Below, one piece after another: positions 18,993 through 29,424 of a DNA stretch of 64,000 bases; within the stretch, counting starts at the first letter, position 1, and the number at the start of each line of letters is the position of its first letter. The notes under the pieces are model-generated. The model worked only from the letters and a program-made list of their open reading frames with translations. It made no database searches and was not told the DNA's origin. The DNA is from Sphaerosporella brunnea (lineage: Eukaryota; Ascomycota; Pezizomycetes; Pezizales; Pyronemataceae), in assembly GCA_008704415.1 (NCBI GenBank), contig VXIS01000090.1:81547-145546 (forward strand), given 5' to 3'. The position numbers and the translations under genes are program-made.

Positions 18993-19911
18993 TTTTTTTG
19001 TTTCAATCATATTGTATTCGGCCGCTTGCGGCCATGACATATATAGAAGAGAAGAAACTATGCTGCACCTTAGGTCGGAGCCTAATATTGGTGCCTGCGG
19101 CCTTCTAAGGAAACAAATCAAGGAAATCGCACCGAATAGATAGGCGGACCAAGGAGATTCGTGAGAGGAGAAGCGCTCTTAGAGGGAAGACAAAGGAAAG
19201 GATACAAGAAATCATGCCAGTACATCATGTTGCCCTGTCGGGCCATGTCGCAGCTTTGGTAGAGCCTAGGAAAGCCAACACCGCCTCCGTGCACCTATCG
19301 TCGGCCAGCAGCGCAGTGGTGGTCGTTACCGGCCACCGCTTTTGCCTGCCTTCCTTTGTTGCCTCCTTCACTGCCTTCCAGAGGACTCTTTGCTCATTCT
19401 TCCACCTCTTACAAAACTTGAAGAGGTGATGTCGGGTCTGGATGGAGCCCGAGTTGCACCACCAGCATTTGTCGTCCGATCGGCGACCGGTCCAGTGAAG
19501 GTATGGACTGGTAGGGGCCTTGCCTGCTCGCAGTTGGTAGAAGCGTGATGCGAGGGCCTTCCTGGTCTTAATCGCGATGGGGTCGGCCTTTGTTCTTTGC
19601 CTGTAGTAGCCCTTGGGCCTGCAGTGCGTGGTCAGCCAGGCCTCCCTGTCGTGTGCCTTGGCCTCGGTGACCATGCGTTCGATCGCAGCAAGTGACGCGG
19701 TATGGAGGAGGCCATCGGCGAGGGGCCTCGTGCGGCCCTCCGCTGCCTCCTTCGCGGCCTGGTCCGCCAGTTCGTTGCCTGGGACGTCGGCGTGGCTCGG
19801 TATCCAGTGGCACTCCACCGACCGCCCTTGGGCTCCCAGGGCCGCCTCCTCGCGGGCGATGCGGGGTAGTAGCCATTGCCCGGGCCCAGGCGTGGCGTGT
19901 CATAGGCGTTT
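18993..19911 (-). mobile_element. 5'-truncated LINE with 15-base target-site duplication
   Basis: The 15-base sequence CACCAAGTCTTACAA occurs at 18978-18992 and again at 19912-19926, exactly flanking a 919-base segment. On the minus strand the segment begins inside the RNase H domain of a LINE ORF2 and ends in a seven-A run directly at the left duplication. Truncated 5' end, A-tail and target duplication are the marks of target-primed reverse transcription. Confidence 0.88.
19225..19885 (-). pseudogene. LINE ORF2 C-terminal fragment (RNase H and zinc motif)
   Basis: The conceptual product carries the end of a LINE RNase H domain (HWIPSHADVPGNELADQAAK) and a C-terminal CWWC...HHLFKFC zinc-like motif usual in Tad-clade ORF2 proteins. 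Reverse transcriptase and endonuclease are absent because the insertion is 5'-truncated. Upstream the frame is closed by a TGA near 19890. Non-functional as a gene. Confidence 0.85.
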
Positions 19912-20014
19912 CACCAAGTCTTACAAGGCACGTAAGCCCAAGGAGGGGGGGGGGGACAAAGAAGGAGAAGGGGAAGGCAACGGAGAAGCAGCAGGCTTTT
20001 ACGTGGTGGGGTGA

Positions 20015-20649
20015 ACAAAGGGGTTCATTACGCTCGTTTTTGTTTTTGTTTTTGTTTTTCGGCTCCAGGAGGAGGGGCGGGGGAAGTGGGTGGCCGCAGT
20101 TGACGCATGAGAGATCAATAAGGCAGCGGACAGGATTTGGGTGGGGATGAGTGGACGGTCTGCCATAATCTATAAAGGTTGCATGCGGACAATAAACTTG
20201 ATTACACGCACACACTCCCGGCCTGGTGTAGTTTAGTTTTGCTCTTGCTTTGGTCTTGTTTCGAAATTTACCGGTTGGAAACTGTGTAAGCTCTGTAAGT
20301 ACGGTTGTAAAGAAAACGAGCCGACCCATGATATCTTCGGGATCGAATCTTTCGACTCACTTGCGTAGGTTATACGTTCGTGACTGTAAGATTTCTAAGG
20401 TTTCGCCCAAAAATACCGCGATCTAATACCGCTCAAAAAAGACTCAAAAAATAGCTTTCTCGTGACATTTTTAACTGCGGATCACTCGTTTTCTTTAGCT
20501 TTGCTATGGCTTTGCTATAGTTTGACGTAATCTTGGGTAACTTTACGTATTTAACTGAAATTGTACCGTACGAAAAAATTGTATATCATCTTCTTAGACC
20601 ACTATGATATATCGAGTGATGGTTAGTGAGTTACAAATCCAAAATTCAA
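20015..20649. other. Intergenic with GTTTTT microsatellite
   Basis: A GTTTTT run lies at about 20036-20060. AT-rich sequence from 20330 on shows no gene. Confidence 0.5.
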
Positions 20650-21216
20650 TCATCTCCTCCCAAACAACACCCTTAACATAAACCGCAACGCTCCCTGCCC
20701 CTTTGCCTCATCCCTGGGATAGATTCTCTTCCTAGCCTTCGAATAATTTGCCAACTCTTTCACATTCCCAAACCTCTTCAACGTCCCCGCCGTGTCCCGA
20801 TCCAAAGCCCACTTCCGTGCGTACTCAAGTAGGTCGTAGATATTCACATGGATCCCAGCCAGTGCCTGTTCCCATCATTACCCCTCCCCAACATCCCCAA
20901 ATCACCCTTCATCACCCCAAATGGAGAGTTTGGGGGGGAGTATTCTACATACCTTCTTTTTCTGGGTTTGACTCTCTGGAATCGGCTCCACCCCCAGGAT
21001 CTCACACAGCCTCCGCCCGTCGCAGATCAAGGCATCAAATTCTTGCTCGAATGCGGCGTGGAATTGGGCTTTGATACTGTCGTTGAAGAAACTCTGCTTG
21101 CGCAGTCGCCGGTATTCGGTGTCGGTGCGTGCACGCGAGTTATATGTGAACCCGAGAGAGGCGAAAGAAGTGAAGAAGGTGGCTAGGGGAGATGGAGAAG
21201 GGAAGGGAGAGGACAT
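20650..21216 (-). CDS. Conserved fungal hypothetical protein (family with gene at 22232)
   Basis: Two exons, 21216-20953 and 20865-20650, with a GTATGT...CAG intron in phase 0; 159 residues. Not a named family that I can identify. It shares the ordered blocks ATFFTSFASLGFTYN, a YRRL or FSRL core, then IHVNIYDL, RFGNVKELANYS and YPRDEAKG with the 325-residue protein encoded at 22232. The reading frame and splice sites look sound, so it is probably expressed. There are no membrane segments and no obvious catalytic motif. It is divergent from its relative, about 1 kb away, which suggests a local duplication. Confidence 0.72.
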
Positions 21217-22231
21217 GTTGGGGTGTTGGGGGGCGAGGAGGAGGGAGAGGAGGAGGTGGGTTTATAGGCGGTTTTCTTTTGGGGGGGGGGGGGGCTTCCC
21301 GTTGGAGAAAAGGCTTCTGAGGAGCTTGGAAAAGCGCGGCCGAGCATTTTGTTGCGCGCGAGAGCGAGAGGCACAGTGTGGCGATGCTGCACGCTCCGCT
21401 TGGTGACACAGCGTGACGACCGGTGATATTCTGGGGATAGCTGGGGTTAGGCGCCACCAATTGGAATGTTGGTACTGTTGCTATCTACTGCAATGTTCCG
21501 CTTTTTTTTTTGTTCAGGGATTTTTTCATGAGGGATTTGCGAACTTTGGAGGCCGTGAGATCTGAAAAATCACCAGGGACCCGTCTGGTGGAATGTTACG
21601 ATACTCACAGAAGTTAGTAGGTTACCGGGGATATTTCAAAGGAAATAGGAGTCAGAAGAAGTTGACCTTCTGAATTGTGGCTTGGTTGGGAGGGGAAATA
21701 CCACCGACAGATCCCAGCAGTACAGCAGAATAAACATATATACTTACTTGCAATAGCTGTACGAGGGGCCAAAGTTGATGGCTCAGACCCAATATTGCGT
21801 GGCTCATATTAATATTGAGAATGTAGGTCTTCCCCAAGAGAACTATTTGATGATCATAACTGGCCGTTCGGTTTCGGTTTCTTGGATACAGAGTGGATTG
21901 TTCAAGGAGTTTGCGCTCCATAACTGGACGGCCTTGTAGCGACTTATACACTGCGCGGGCCTGGAATTTTGATGCTGCATGCTGCATGCTGCAAACATGC
22001 TCCGCTACTCTATTTTGGTGCAACAGGCAACGGGCCTGCATAAACCAGTAGCACAGGAATGTTTGCTTCTCTCCCTCCCCCTCTTTCTCTCGCCCCCCCC
22101 TTGCGCCCCCACCCCCCCTCTCTCAACGGCCCAAGGGGGGGCAACCCTTTTTGAGGCCCTCGTTGCCCATCTTTTGATCAACCCCACCTCCTTTCCTTCT
22201 TCCCCTGCCTCCACAAACACCAGCAGCATCT
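21217..22231. other. Divergent intergenic region between the two paralogues
   Basis: Contains G-rich runs (21281-21293) and C-rich runs (22089-22120). Both promoters must lie here. No other gene seen. Confidence 0.5.
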
Positions 22232-23323
22232 ATGGCCGGAGCTCGGGCATGTAAGTTTCTTCACCAGATCAGAACTGGCACGGCTTCTACTGCTTTTTTA
22301 TCCGGAAGAAGCTTTGGAGCAAGGAATGGACTGGGCTTAGCTGGAGGACATAAGTTATGGGGAGAAAGGAGGGGGCCGGGCGCCTTGGTGGTATGTGTTT
22401 TCGCAGGAGGGAGAGGCGGCAATGCTGACCTGCGCCTGTGCTAGGAATTTTTCCGCTGCAATTCCAACGCCAGCCCCAGCAAATATCCCAATACCCCCCA
22501 AAAGACGAAAGGTACCACTTCCAAACCCACCAGCAGCGCCAGCAACTCCAACCCAACCGGCAAAGAGCGAAAACCTCTTGATGATTTCTTCGCCCGCTTC
22601 CCAAACTTCACCTACAACCGCGACTCCGAGGCCTCATCCGAGTTCAGCCGTCTGTGCGTTCTCCTCACCCAGCCTATCCTCACCCGTTTCCAAGCGCTCA
22701 AAGGAGACAAAGCACAAGAGACCGAGTTCTTCAAAGGGTATTCCGACTCAGGCTTTGATTATGATCCTAAAAAGTCGGCCGAAGAGTCATTGGGACTGCT
22801 TTGTCGGTTTCATACAAGAAAGGAACGGTATGCATTCTTGGTGGCATTTAGAGAGGTTTTCATTGAAAGGTTTGGGGGTGGGGGGGCCGGGAGGGAGGGA
22901 AAGAAGAAGGAGGGGGAGAAGCAGGAGGGAAAGAAGAAGGAGGGAAAGAAGAAGGAGGGAAAGGAGGAGGAGGTGGAAAAAAAGGACGGGATGGAGAGAC
23001 TATGCACGGCTATCGAGTGCTCGCTTGAGGAGCTGAAGAGTAGGGTATGTATTCTCTTCTCTTCCCACTCTGTAGCTATGCCGGCATGGGTGCTGACGGG
23101 ACAGGTTATTCACGTCAACATCTACGACGTCGAACATCGCGATAAGCAGCTCAGTAACGGTCTCTCTCCACCGTCCGTACAACGCTTCAAAACCGTGGAG
23201 CAGCTGGCCGCTTATTCTTTTCCGCACAAAGTATACCCCCAGCATATGGCCAAAGGGAGGGCGATGGAGCACATTTTGAGGCACTTGCTTGATCCCGAGA
23301 ATGTGGGCAAATCAAGAAAATAG
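22232..23323 (+). CDS. Conserved fungal hypothetical protein, long paralogue
   Basis: Three exons, 22232-22390, 22445-23044 and 23105-23323, all GT-AG and in phase 0; 325 residues. Residues 1-50 (MAGARACKFLHQIRTG, FLSGRSFGAR) are basic and lack acids, like a mitochondrial presequence. The domain follows from about residue 90: LDDFFARFPNFTYN, SSEFSRLC, then after the second intron VIHVNIYDVEHRD, RFKTVEQLAAYSF and YPQHMAKGRAMEHILRHLL. A Lys/Glu/Gly-rich insert of about 40 residues near 190-230 comes from a purine-rich microsatellite at 22900-22980. The function is unknown. Confidence 0.72.
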
Positions 23324-23518
23324 CCATGAAACGCAAGGGAAACGAAGTTAAAAAGACGGCTCCGAAAGTCTAGATTTGGTGGTGTGGATTTTTACGCGGA
23401 TTTTTTCTGGCTTTGTTTTGGGCGTGGGAAGGAAATTAGTCGACATTTTGGATTATGCAGTCATAGGACAAAAAGGATCGTTTTTTTGTCATTTCACCGC
23501 CAAATGGCATGATTCCAG

Positions 23519-24032
23519 CAGGGCTGTCGGTAGCCAGCCAGCCGGTGCGGCTGGCTATGGCTGCTTGGGATGTTTTGGCAGCCCGGCTGAGCTACATGGC
23601 TGGCTGGCTTCTACAGGGCGTCACTGCTGCACCAAACGAGATCAAACTCAACGCCGTATGTATGTTTTTTATACAAGTATGCCAAACCAAGGCAAACAGA
23701 AATTCAGGGATCCCCATGAGACAGACTGGAGCACAGCAAAGCACCAGCTGAGTAGGCGTGGAAGTTTGCCAGCTAGTCACTGCTATCATGTTGGAAATTG
23801 GTTCGCATGAGCACTTCAGCATACCACTCAGAGTGTAGATCTCAGACATAGCGTTCATTCATTTGTTCGCAGAGTTTGGTCTGGTGCAGGGCATCCATGC
23901 ATTGAGAGATAGTGAGCTGACGGCACTGCAGAGGATGTCATAATCACTCGGCGAAAAAGCCAGGGTAGCCGGGCCGGCTTTCAGCCCAGCCGGCGCGGGG
24001 CTGGTTGTTTGGGCCGGCTACTGACAGCCCTG
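23519..24032. mobile_element. hAT-like non-autonomous element
   Basis: The ends CAGGGCTGTCGGTAGCC and GGCTACTGACAGCCCTG are inverted copies with one mismatch over 17 bases. The flanking octamers are GATTCCAG (23511-23518) and GCTTCCAG (24033-24040), 7 of 8 identical, the size expected of a hAT target duplication. CAGGG termini are typical of hAT elements. Internal AGCCGGC repeats; no coding capacity. Length 514. Confidence 0.75.
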
Positions 24033-24232
24033 GCTTCCAGTACCCTAGGCCTAACAACCACCGCCAAATCCATGTACACGAGCTTAGAGGGGGGTGGTTA
24101 TGTGTAGAACACTTGTCGGGTGCCTGCATAACCCGTGGCTGAGAGACAGAGCTTTCTCTTGTCCCAGGTGGAGGAGTCAAGTCACCATTACAGGGTTTTT
24201 TCTTTCCCCCTCACTTTGGGAAATTACTAGTA

Positions 24233-24624
24233 CCCCATCTACTCGACTGTAAGACACACGCATTTTCGATGTTGGATTAAAGTAGGCGGGAGCGATCTCA
24301 GAAGCGAAAACTCAAAGATATAAAATCGCCACCTGGAAGGCAGAACACCCGGCAGCCGCTATGATCGCCAGGAGCTCAACGGCAGGCATCCGGGGCCCAC
24401 AGAGATTGTTGAAGCATTGCAGTATGTCGGAGTCGTTTCGATGCATTTCCTCAAGCCCAGGTGCCTGCGAGTGGAGGTATTCCATATTACTGTGTAAGCT
24501 GTTGCGCCATCCGACACATCACGCCCGTCGAAGGTGAAATGAAACTGCTTAGTCGTCGCTTCTTCCCACCCGATATCTGGCATACTTTTAATTCAACGTG
24601 TGTCTTACAATCGAGTAGATGGGG
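24233..24624. mobile_element. Pogo/mariner-like MITE
   Basis: The first 28 bases (beginning CCCCATCTACTCGACTGTAA) and the last 28 are inverted repeats with about one mismatch. TA flanks both ends (24231-24232, 24625-24626). Length 392. No transposase frame inside. Confidence 0.75.
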
Positions 24625-24626
24625 TA

Positions 24627-25705
24627 GTTAGTCAAAGCGGCGTATACATTCCAGAGTGCGCAAATTGGTTTCTTGGAAACTGGAGGCGCAGACGCGCGCA
24701 CAACTGCCATTCCTATCATGGGGGTCCTCGCGGTCATATGGAGGCGGTGCTAACATTCCTGAACGTTGCGTTGTTGGGATGTTTGGAGAAGCGCAGAAGC
24801 GCGCTTAACTATCTATATCCTAGCCAAGCGCTCCACCAGGAATCACAGCCCATCACTTCGGGGTCGATCATTATATTAAGCTCATAACAAATATTACTAC
24901 ACAGTACGTTTCATGGTCTGTAGGGCTACCTTTTTTTAGCCACAGGTGGCGGCATTTGTCGCTTACTAAGCCATTACACAGACTTATACGTTTCATATCA
25001 ACACCGAGTGATGCCCCGTTATTCAGGGTCTTTTTTTAGGAGTTTTCAACGTCAGGTCGGCAGCGAGGTGCGCGACAGCCTACAACTCATATTCAAGTTC
25101 AAGGTCCATGAATTGCTCCTCGATGCCTAGTCATTCCGTCTCTTCAACCTTATCCCAACTGCGTGGTTCCCTGAAGGAACGCTTCAGGATACGCTCATTA
25201 ATATGCATGTAAAATAGCCTGTCAGCGCGCAGCGCAGTGAGAAGATTTCTCTTTTTGTTGAGATTTCTAGTAAAAAACCGCTCTGAAGGCACAGAGTTGG
25301 AGAGGGTGTGTGGGAGACTAAGAGCAAGTACAGCCAGCTCTGTCGCCCATCAAAGCATTGCCATGCGCATCGGAGGAGGGGGGCTTTATACACCATGGCC
25401 GGCGTCTACTGTCTCACTTTCAAGAGTCACATAACGTGAATGGACCTTTTCTTGCTCACTTTTTTGCGCGCGGCGAGAACTCTTTCTCTCTTTTATCCAG
25501 GTGCCAGTGTTGTGCAGCTGCGAGTCATACAGCGTTTTATACCTCTCTCAAGCGCGGTAATAAAGAGTGAAACTTTACCATAACTTACGTTTCGCAACCG
25601 AAACGTAGGTAATCGAACCGTAATAGTCGATCCCTACCATCACTCTCAGCGTGCTAACTTGGATGTCAACTTAAATCATCTACATACTCGCCCCGTCACA
25701 ATCCC
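24627..25705. other. Intergenic, no gene
   Basis: Only short frames. A small hairpin ACTTACGTTTCG...GAAACGTAGGT lies near 25584. Probably the 3' flank of the Derlin gene plus decayed repeats. Confidence 0.5.
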
Positions 25706-26650
25706 CTAGCTCCCCAACCGATGTCCCTGGCCTCTATGAGCCCACACCTGTGACCTCTGTCCAAAAAGCGAGCTTCCGGTCGCGCCTTCGGCACCACCAA
25801 CCCTAACACCTGCTTGAGCCTGAACCCTCTGCGGCTGCTGCGGCCTAGCAGCCCTCTCATACCCCTCGAACCACCCCTCCACGGTATCGCCCAACGGGCG
25901 CAGCAGATCCCTACCGCCCCCAAACCTCGGCCAGATCTCAGTCAAAAACAGGTACGCGTGCGCGGCAACTATGCCTGTGAGGTCTAGAAACACATTCCCG
26001 CCCTGCACAAGCGTCATGAGCAGCATGATCCACGGCAGAAATTTTACGGGGAATGTGGCGATGAAGAAGTTGACGCGGGTGGAGGGCGACTCAAAGGCGG
26101 CCCAGTAGTATGCTAGGGAGAGGATTAGGGGCGAGCAGAACGTCATGCCCCCGATTAGGAAGGTGTTGAGGAGGACGATTATGCTGCCGACGAAGAGGAG
26201 GAAGACCATGAAGTCGCCCTTGCGCCGGAGGCGCACGTGCTCGCAGTCGGAGGCGTATTTAAAGACTGCGGGGGTTAGTGGAGAGAGGGAATGGGAGGTA
26301 GCAGGAACGCACGGAAGAAGGGGTCCATTAGTACGCCCTGGGTTTTGGATGTTAGTGATACGGCAATTAGGAAAGGAAGGAAGAACCAACCAGCTTGGGA
26401 CTACTCAGTAGAAACGACGTTACCAGCCGCCAGAGCTGGAGTCGCGCAGGATTCCACACCATGTGGGGGATGTAGATGAAGTACATGGGGTTCACAAGGC
26501 CCAAGACAAAGCTGCTGAAGGAGATCAGAAGGGTGGCGCCGGCGAGGGTTCTGTAGGTTGTTCTGTTAGTAGATGCTGGAGCAGAGCCGGTAATGGGACT
26601 CACCGTGCCACTGGCGGTGCATCGCGGATTATTTGCCCGATATCGGCCAT
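25706..26650 (-). CDS. Derlin (Der1-family ERAD membrane protein)
   Basis: Rhomboid-like ER membrane protein that helps retrotranslocate misfolded proteins for ER-associated degradation. Four exons: 26650-26604, 26550-26391, 26337-26313 (25 bases only) and 26265-25706, all GT-AG with matching phases; 263 residues. The N-terminus MADIGQIIRDAPPVART is followed by membrane segments and the signature PARLQLWRLVTSFLL; then GGMTFCSPL and VNFFIATFPVKFLPW. Rhomboid catalytic residues are not expected. After residue about 200 the tail is soluble, Arg/Gln/Gly-rich and poorly conserved. Der1 versus Dfm1 type is not resolved. Confidence 0.9.
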
Positions 26651-27476
26651 GGTGAGAGTGCGCGCAGCTGGCTAAGAAGATAGTTGTGGCGACAAAGATG
26701 TTGATGCGAATGTGTGAGGTGGTCAGATCGCTCCGCGGTTGCGTCAGTGGTGCCCAGCCACACTAGGGGCGTGTTTGGATAGAACGGCACCCCATTTACC
26801 GCACAACAGCGACACATCTCAAAACCCACTCGTAAAATTCCGACAAAAATCGAGGTCATCCAAAGCAATGTTGATATGCCTTATATGCATTCTCTATTTC
26901 TCAAAAAAGGTGTTGAATTTTGGTTGTCAAAAAGGGTCACAAACCCTTACAACGCCATCTACGTGCAGTCCACTTCAAGGCAACACCATTCCTTTTGTGG
27001 TCGCTTTTGTGGCTGGCTGTGGCTTACCACGCAACTTCAAATTTTTACGTCAACTTCATCGACCCACTCAACACCACACTTTATCGACTACTTGCCGTCT
27101 ATAGTATCGGGTTTACCAAATAAAAGGGGTTCCATTGCAATGAAAACTGAATAAAAATGTGGTGCTTTGATGAAGTTGACTTTTGCGTTTTTCCCATACA
27201 AAAGGCGGTCGGCAAGGCGGTCAGCGGAAAACAACCTCTTCGCGCCGTCTGATTCTGCATCGCACTACAAAAACAATATTGCGCCGGTTTTGAGTGATTA
27301 AAATAGGACCCTTTCTCGCGGATTCTATCGCTTCATATTGTGAAAATTTTGTGTTGGCGTTGAATTATTCAGTTCTGAATTGAAGACGTTTGTGCGGTGT
27401 TTTGTGTTCTCAGCATCCCTGCTGCTCTGCTTGAATCGCTCCCGACTCCCTGCATCCTACCAATACCAAACACACA
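26651..27476. other. Divergent intergenic region Derlin / BUD13
   Basis: No gene. Around 27047 and 27157 an imperfect inverted pair, GTCAACTTCATC...CACCACA and TGTGGTGCTTTGATGAAGTTG, may be the ends of a small decayed element. Confidence 0.45.
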
Positions 27477-28439
27477 ATGTCCTCCCTCGCCGAATACCTT
27501 GCAAAGAACTACCTCACCGCCGACACTCCCAAAAAGAAGTCTACCAAAAAGCGCAAGAGAAAAGACAAAGACGCGGCCGCATCCGGCGTGATAATTGCCG
27601 ACGACGACGCGGCGGGCTGGGAGAACTCTCGCGGTGGCAACAATTCGGACGACGAAGACGCGCCCACGGTCGCCGGCGTCACTAAGGCGTTCAAAAAAGC
27701 TACCACTTCGAATTGGAAAACGATATCTGCCGACGACGCTGAAGCGGCGGCGGCCGCTGATGCTATCATTGCCGCCAACACCGATGGAAACCCCGTGGAT
27801 GATGCCCCGACCATCGCGGACGACTCGTCAGTTATCAAGATGAGCTCCGGCGCGCATGCGGGTCTGCAGACGGCGGAGCAAGTCGCGGCGCAGATTGCGA
27901 AGGCGCAGGCGGAGGAGCGGAGGCGGTTTGAGGCTGCGGATCCGGCAGAGAGCGGAAAGGGCCAGGAAACTATCTACCGTGATGCGTCCGGACGCATCAT
28001 CAACATTGCGATGCAGCGGGCGGAGGCAAGGAAGAAGATGCAGGAGGAGGAAGATAAGAAGCGAAAAGAGATTGAGCTGCGAAAGGGTGATGTGCAGAAG
28101 CTACAGTCCGCCGAGAGAGCGAAGCAGCTCGAAGACGCAAAGTATATGACGCTCGCTAGGTATGCGGATGATAAGGGATTGAACGAGGAGTTGAAGGAGC
28201 AGGAGAGGTGGAACGATCCTGCGGCTGCATTCCTGACCAAGAAGAAGGCCGGTGTGAGTAAAACAGGCCAGCCACTCTATCAAGGAGCTGCGCCGCCGAA
28301 CAGATTCGGTATCAGGCCGGGGCACAAGTGGGATGGCGTTGATAGGGGCAACGGGTTCGAGGCCAAATGGTTCCAAGCACAAAACAAGAAGCGGGAGAGA
28401 CAGACGATGGCATACACAAGTCAGATGGATCTGGATTGA
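27477..28439 (+). CDS. BUD13: Pre-mRNA-splicing factor BUD13/CWC26
   Basis: Subunit of the RES complex, which retains unspliced pre-mRNA and helps activate the spliceosome. Intronless, 320 residues, between yeast (266) and animal lengths. The N-terminus MSSLAEYLAKNYL is the usual opening, followed by a Lys-rich tract. The family core is at the C-terminus: TIYRDASGRIINI, a long charged helix, then PPNRFGIRPGHKWDGVDRGN and FEAKWFQAQN. Location is nuclear by family. Confidence 0.94.
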   Translation: MSSLAEYLAKNYLTADTPKKKSTKKRKRKDKDAAASGVIIADDDAAGWENSRGGNNSDDEDAPTVAGVTKAFKKATTSNWKTISADDAEAAAAADAIIAANTDGNPVDDAPTIADDSSVIKMSSGAHAGLQTAEQVAAQIAKAQAEERRRFEAADPAESGKGQETIYRDASGRIINIAMQRAEARKKMQEEEDKKRKEIELRKGDVQKLQSAERAKQLEDAKYMTLARYADDKGLNEELKEQERWNDPAAAFLTKKKAGVSKTGQPLYQGAAPPNRFGIRPGHKWDGVDRGNGFEAKWFQAQNKKRERQTMAYTSQMDLD

Positions 28440-28769
28440 TATCATTTAATGGAGGTCGGCAATTGGAAGACAGTTCACACTCGTGCCAGGATTTTTCATG
28501 TTGCCTCTCAAAGGGAATGCTGATACATACTATTTTAGTATACTATGTTAGTACTTGAACAAAAAACCGGCTCGGTTTCCCCCCCCCCTACCTCCCTCAA
28601 CAGGGGCTCCGGATCCCAGTAGCTCTCCGGAGACTGGGAGGAGCAGCGCAGCACCGAGGCTGAGGCAGCCGCCGGTTCGACGCTGTGCCCAGGGCAAACC
28701 ACAGGTTGGAGCATGAAGGGAAGCGAAGGGAAAGGAGAAAGAGTGTGTGGATTATGTAAGCACAATGTA
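28440..28769. other. 3' flank of BUD13
   Basis: Likely terminator and polyadenylation region; AT-rich around 28520-28570. No other signal. Confidence 0.4.
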
Positions 28770-28771
28770 TA

Positions 28772-28944
28772 CAGTCGACTCTCTCTACAAGAATACGGTC
28801 GGGACCGCTGGGGCGTATTCTTATAAAGTGGAAATTCTTATAGAGAGAGTGGCTTGTCCCATACAAACTCGGCCGGGAGCGGTCACCCGTATTCTTATAG
28901 GAGATTACTCTTATATAAAATATTCTTATAGGGAGAGTCGACTG
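28772..28944. mobile_element. Pogo-like MITE, 173 bases
   Basis: Starts CAGTCGACTCTCTCTACAAG and ends with its inverted counterpart (TATTCTTATAGGGAGAGTCG then ACTG). Flanked by TA on both sides. TATTCTTATA is repeated inside. No coding. Confidence 0.8.
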
Positions 28945-29231
28945 TATACAGCGCGCAGCCTCTTGTGGCCGATGGATGGCTGGCCGGCTAATATGCCCAG
29001 TCAAAAACAAAAGTTCGAGCAAAATCGCTGTGAGGGGGAAAAGTGGGATTTGGGTTAGGGATTCTTAGTCTGTTAGAAGTGAGGGTGGTTATGGATTGTT
29101 TTATAATTTTGCCATAAAAATTCTGGAGAGATGTTTTTACTAGCACACTGTGTCGCTTGCCAGTTTGATTGCTCTCAAATTTTTGTTGCGGGATTGAGGT
29201 CTTTGGTCTGTCGTTTTCTCACGTTGGGGTA

Positions 29232-29424
29232 CCGTAAAGACTCGGATATAAGAGACCCCCCAGATTTGGTTAGCGGTAAAGAATTGCCTTCTAGAAGAAA
29301 TTTTTAAGCTTACCAAGGAGGGCTTTTGTTTTACTGACTTCCTTTTGGAGACATTAAATTCTTTTCAAGGCAATTCTGTGCCGCTAACCAAATCTGGGGG
29401 TCTCTTATATCCGAGTTTTTACGG
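29232..29424. mobile_element. Inverted-repeat MITE with about 55-base arms
   Basis: The left arm CCGTAAAGACTCGGATATAA continuing to TTGGTTAGCGG is mirrored by CCGCTAACCAAATCTGG to TTACGG at 29372-29424. The left flank is TA; the right flank is TC, possibly a mutated TA. The arms make up over half of the 193 bases. Confidence 0.8.

Larger units (their letters stand above)
18265..20014 (+). pseudogene. LINE ORF1-like relic, interrupted
   Basis: A Tad-type ORF1-like frame. The first part (18265-18579) has a helical, coiled-coil-like segment (LATMVLELKAEVDKL); after one in-frame TAG the same frame continues from 18580 with a basic GKKRKRLARR tract and SWAQVARGGG, a motif seen near this point in Tad ORF1 proteins. 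The frame is interrupted at 18993 by a LINE on the opposite strand and resumes at 19927 (KARKPKEGGG), ending at 20014. The stop plus the insertion make it dead. The family assignment is moderate; the interruption is clear. Confidence 0.55.

Noticed and set aside
19613..20014. Plus frame read as a gene starting in the LINE
   Set aside because: Only its last 30 codons belong to the ORF1-like relic; the rest is antisense to the inserted LINE.
22395..23036. Plus-strand 213-codon frame
   Set aside because: It is a shifted reading of the real exon 2 of the 22232 gene, whose own frame joins both neighbours by good splice sites.
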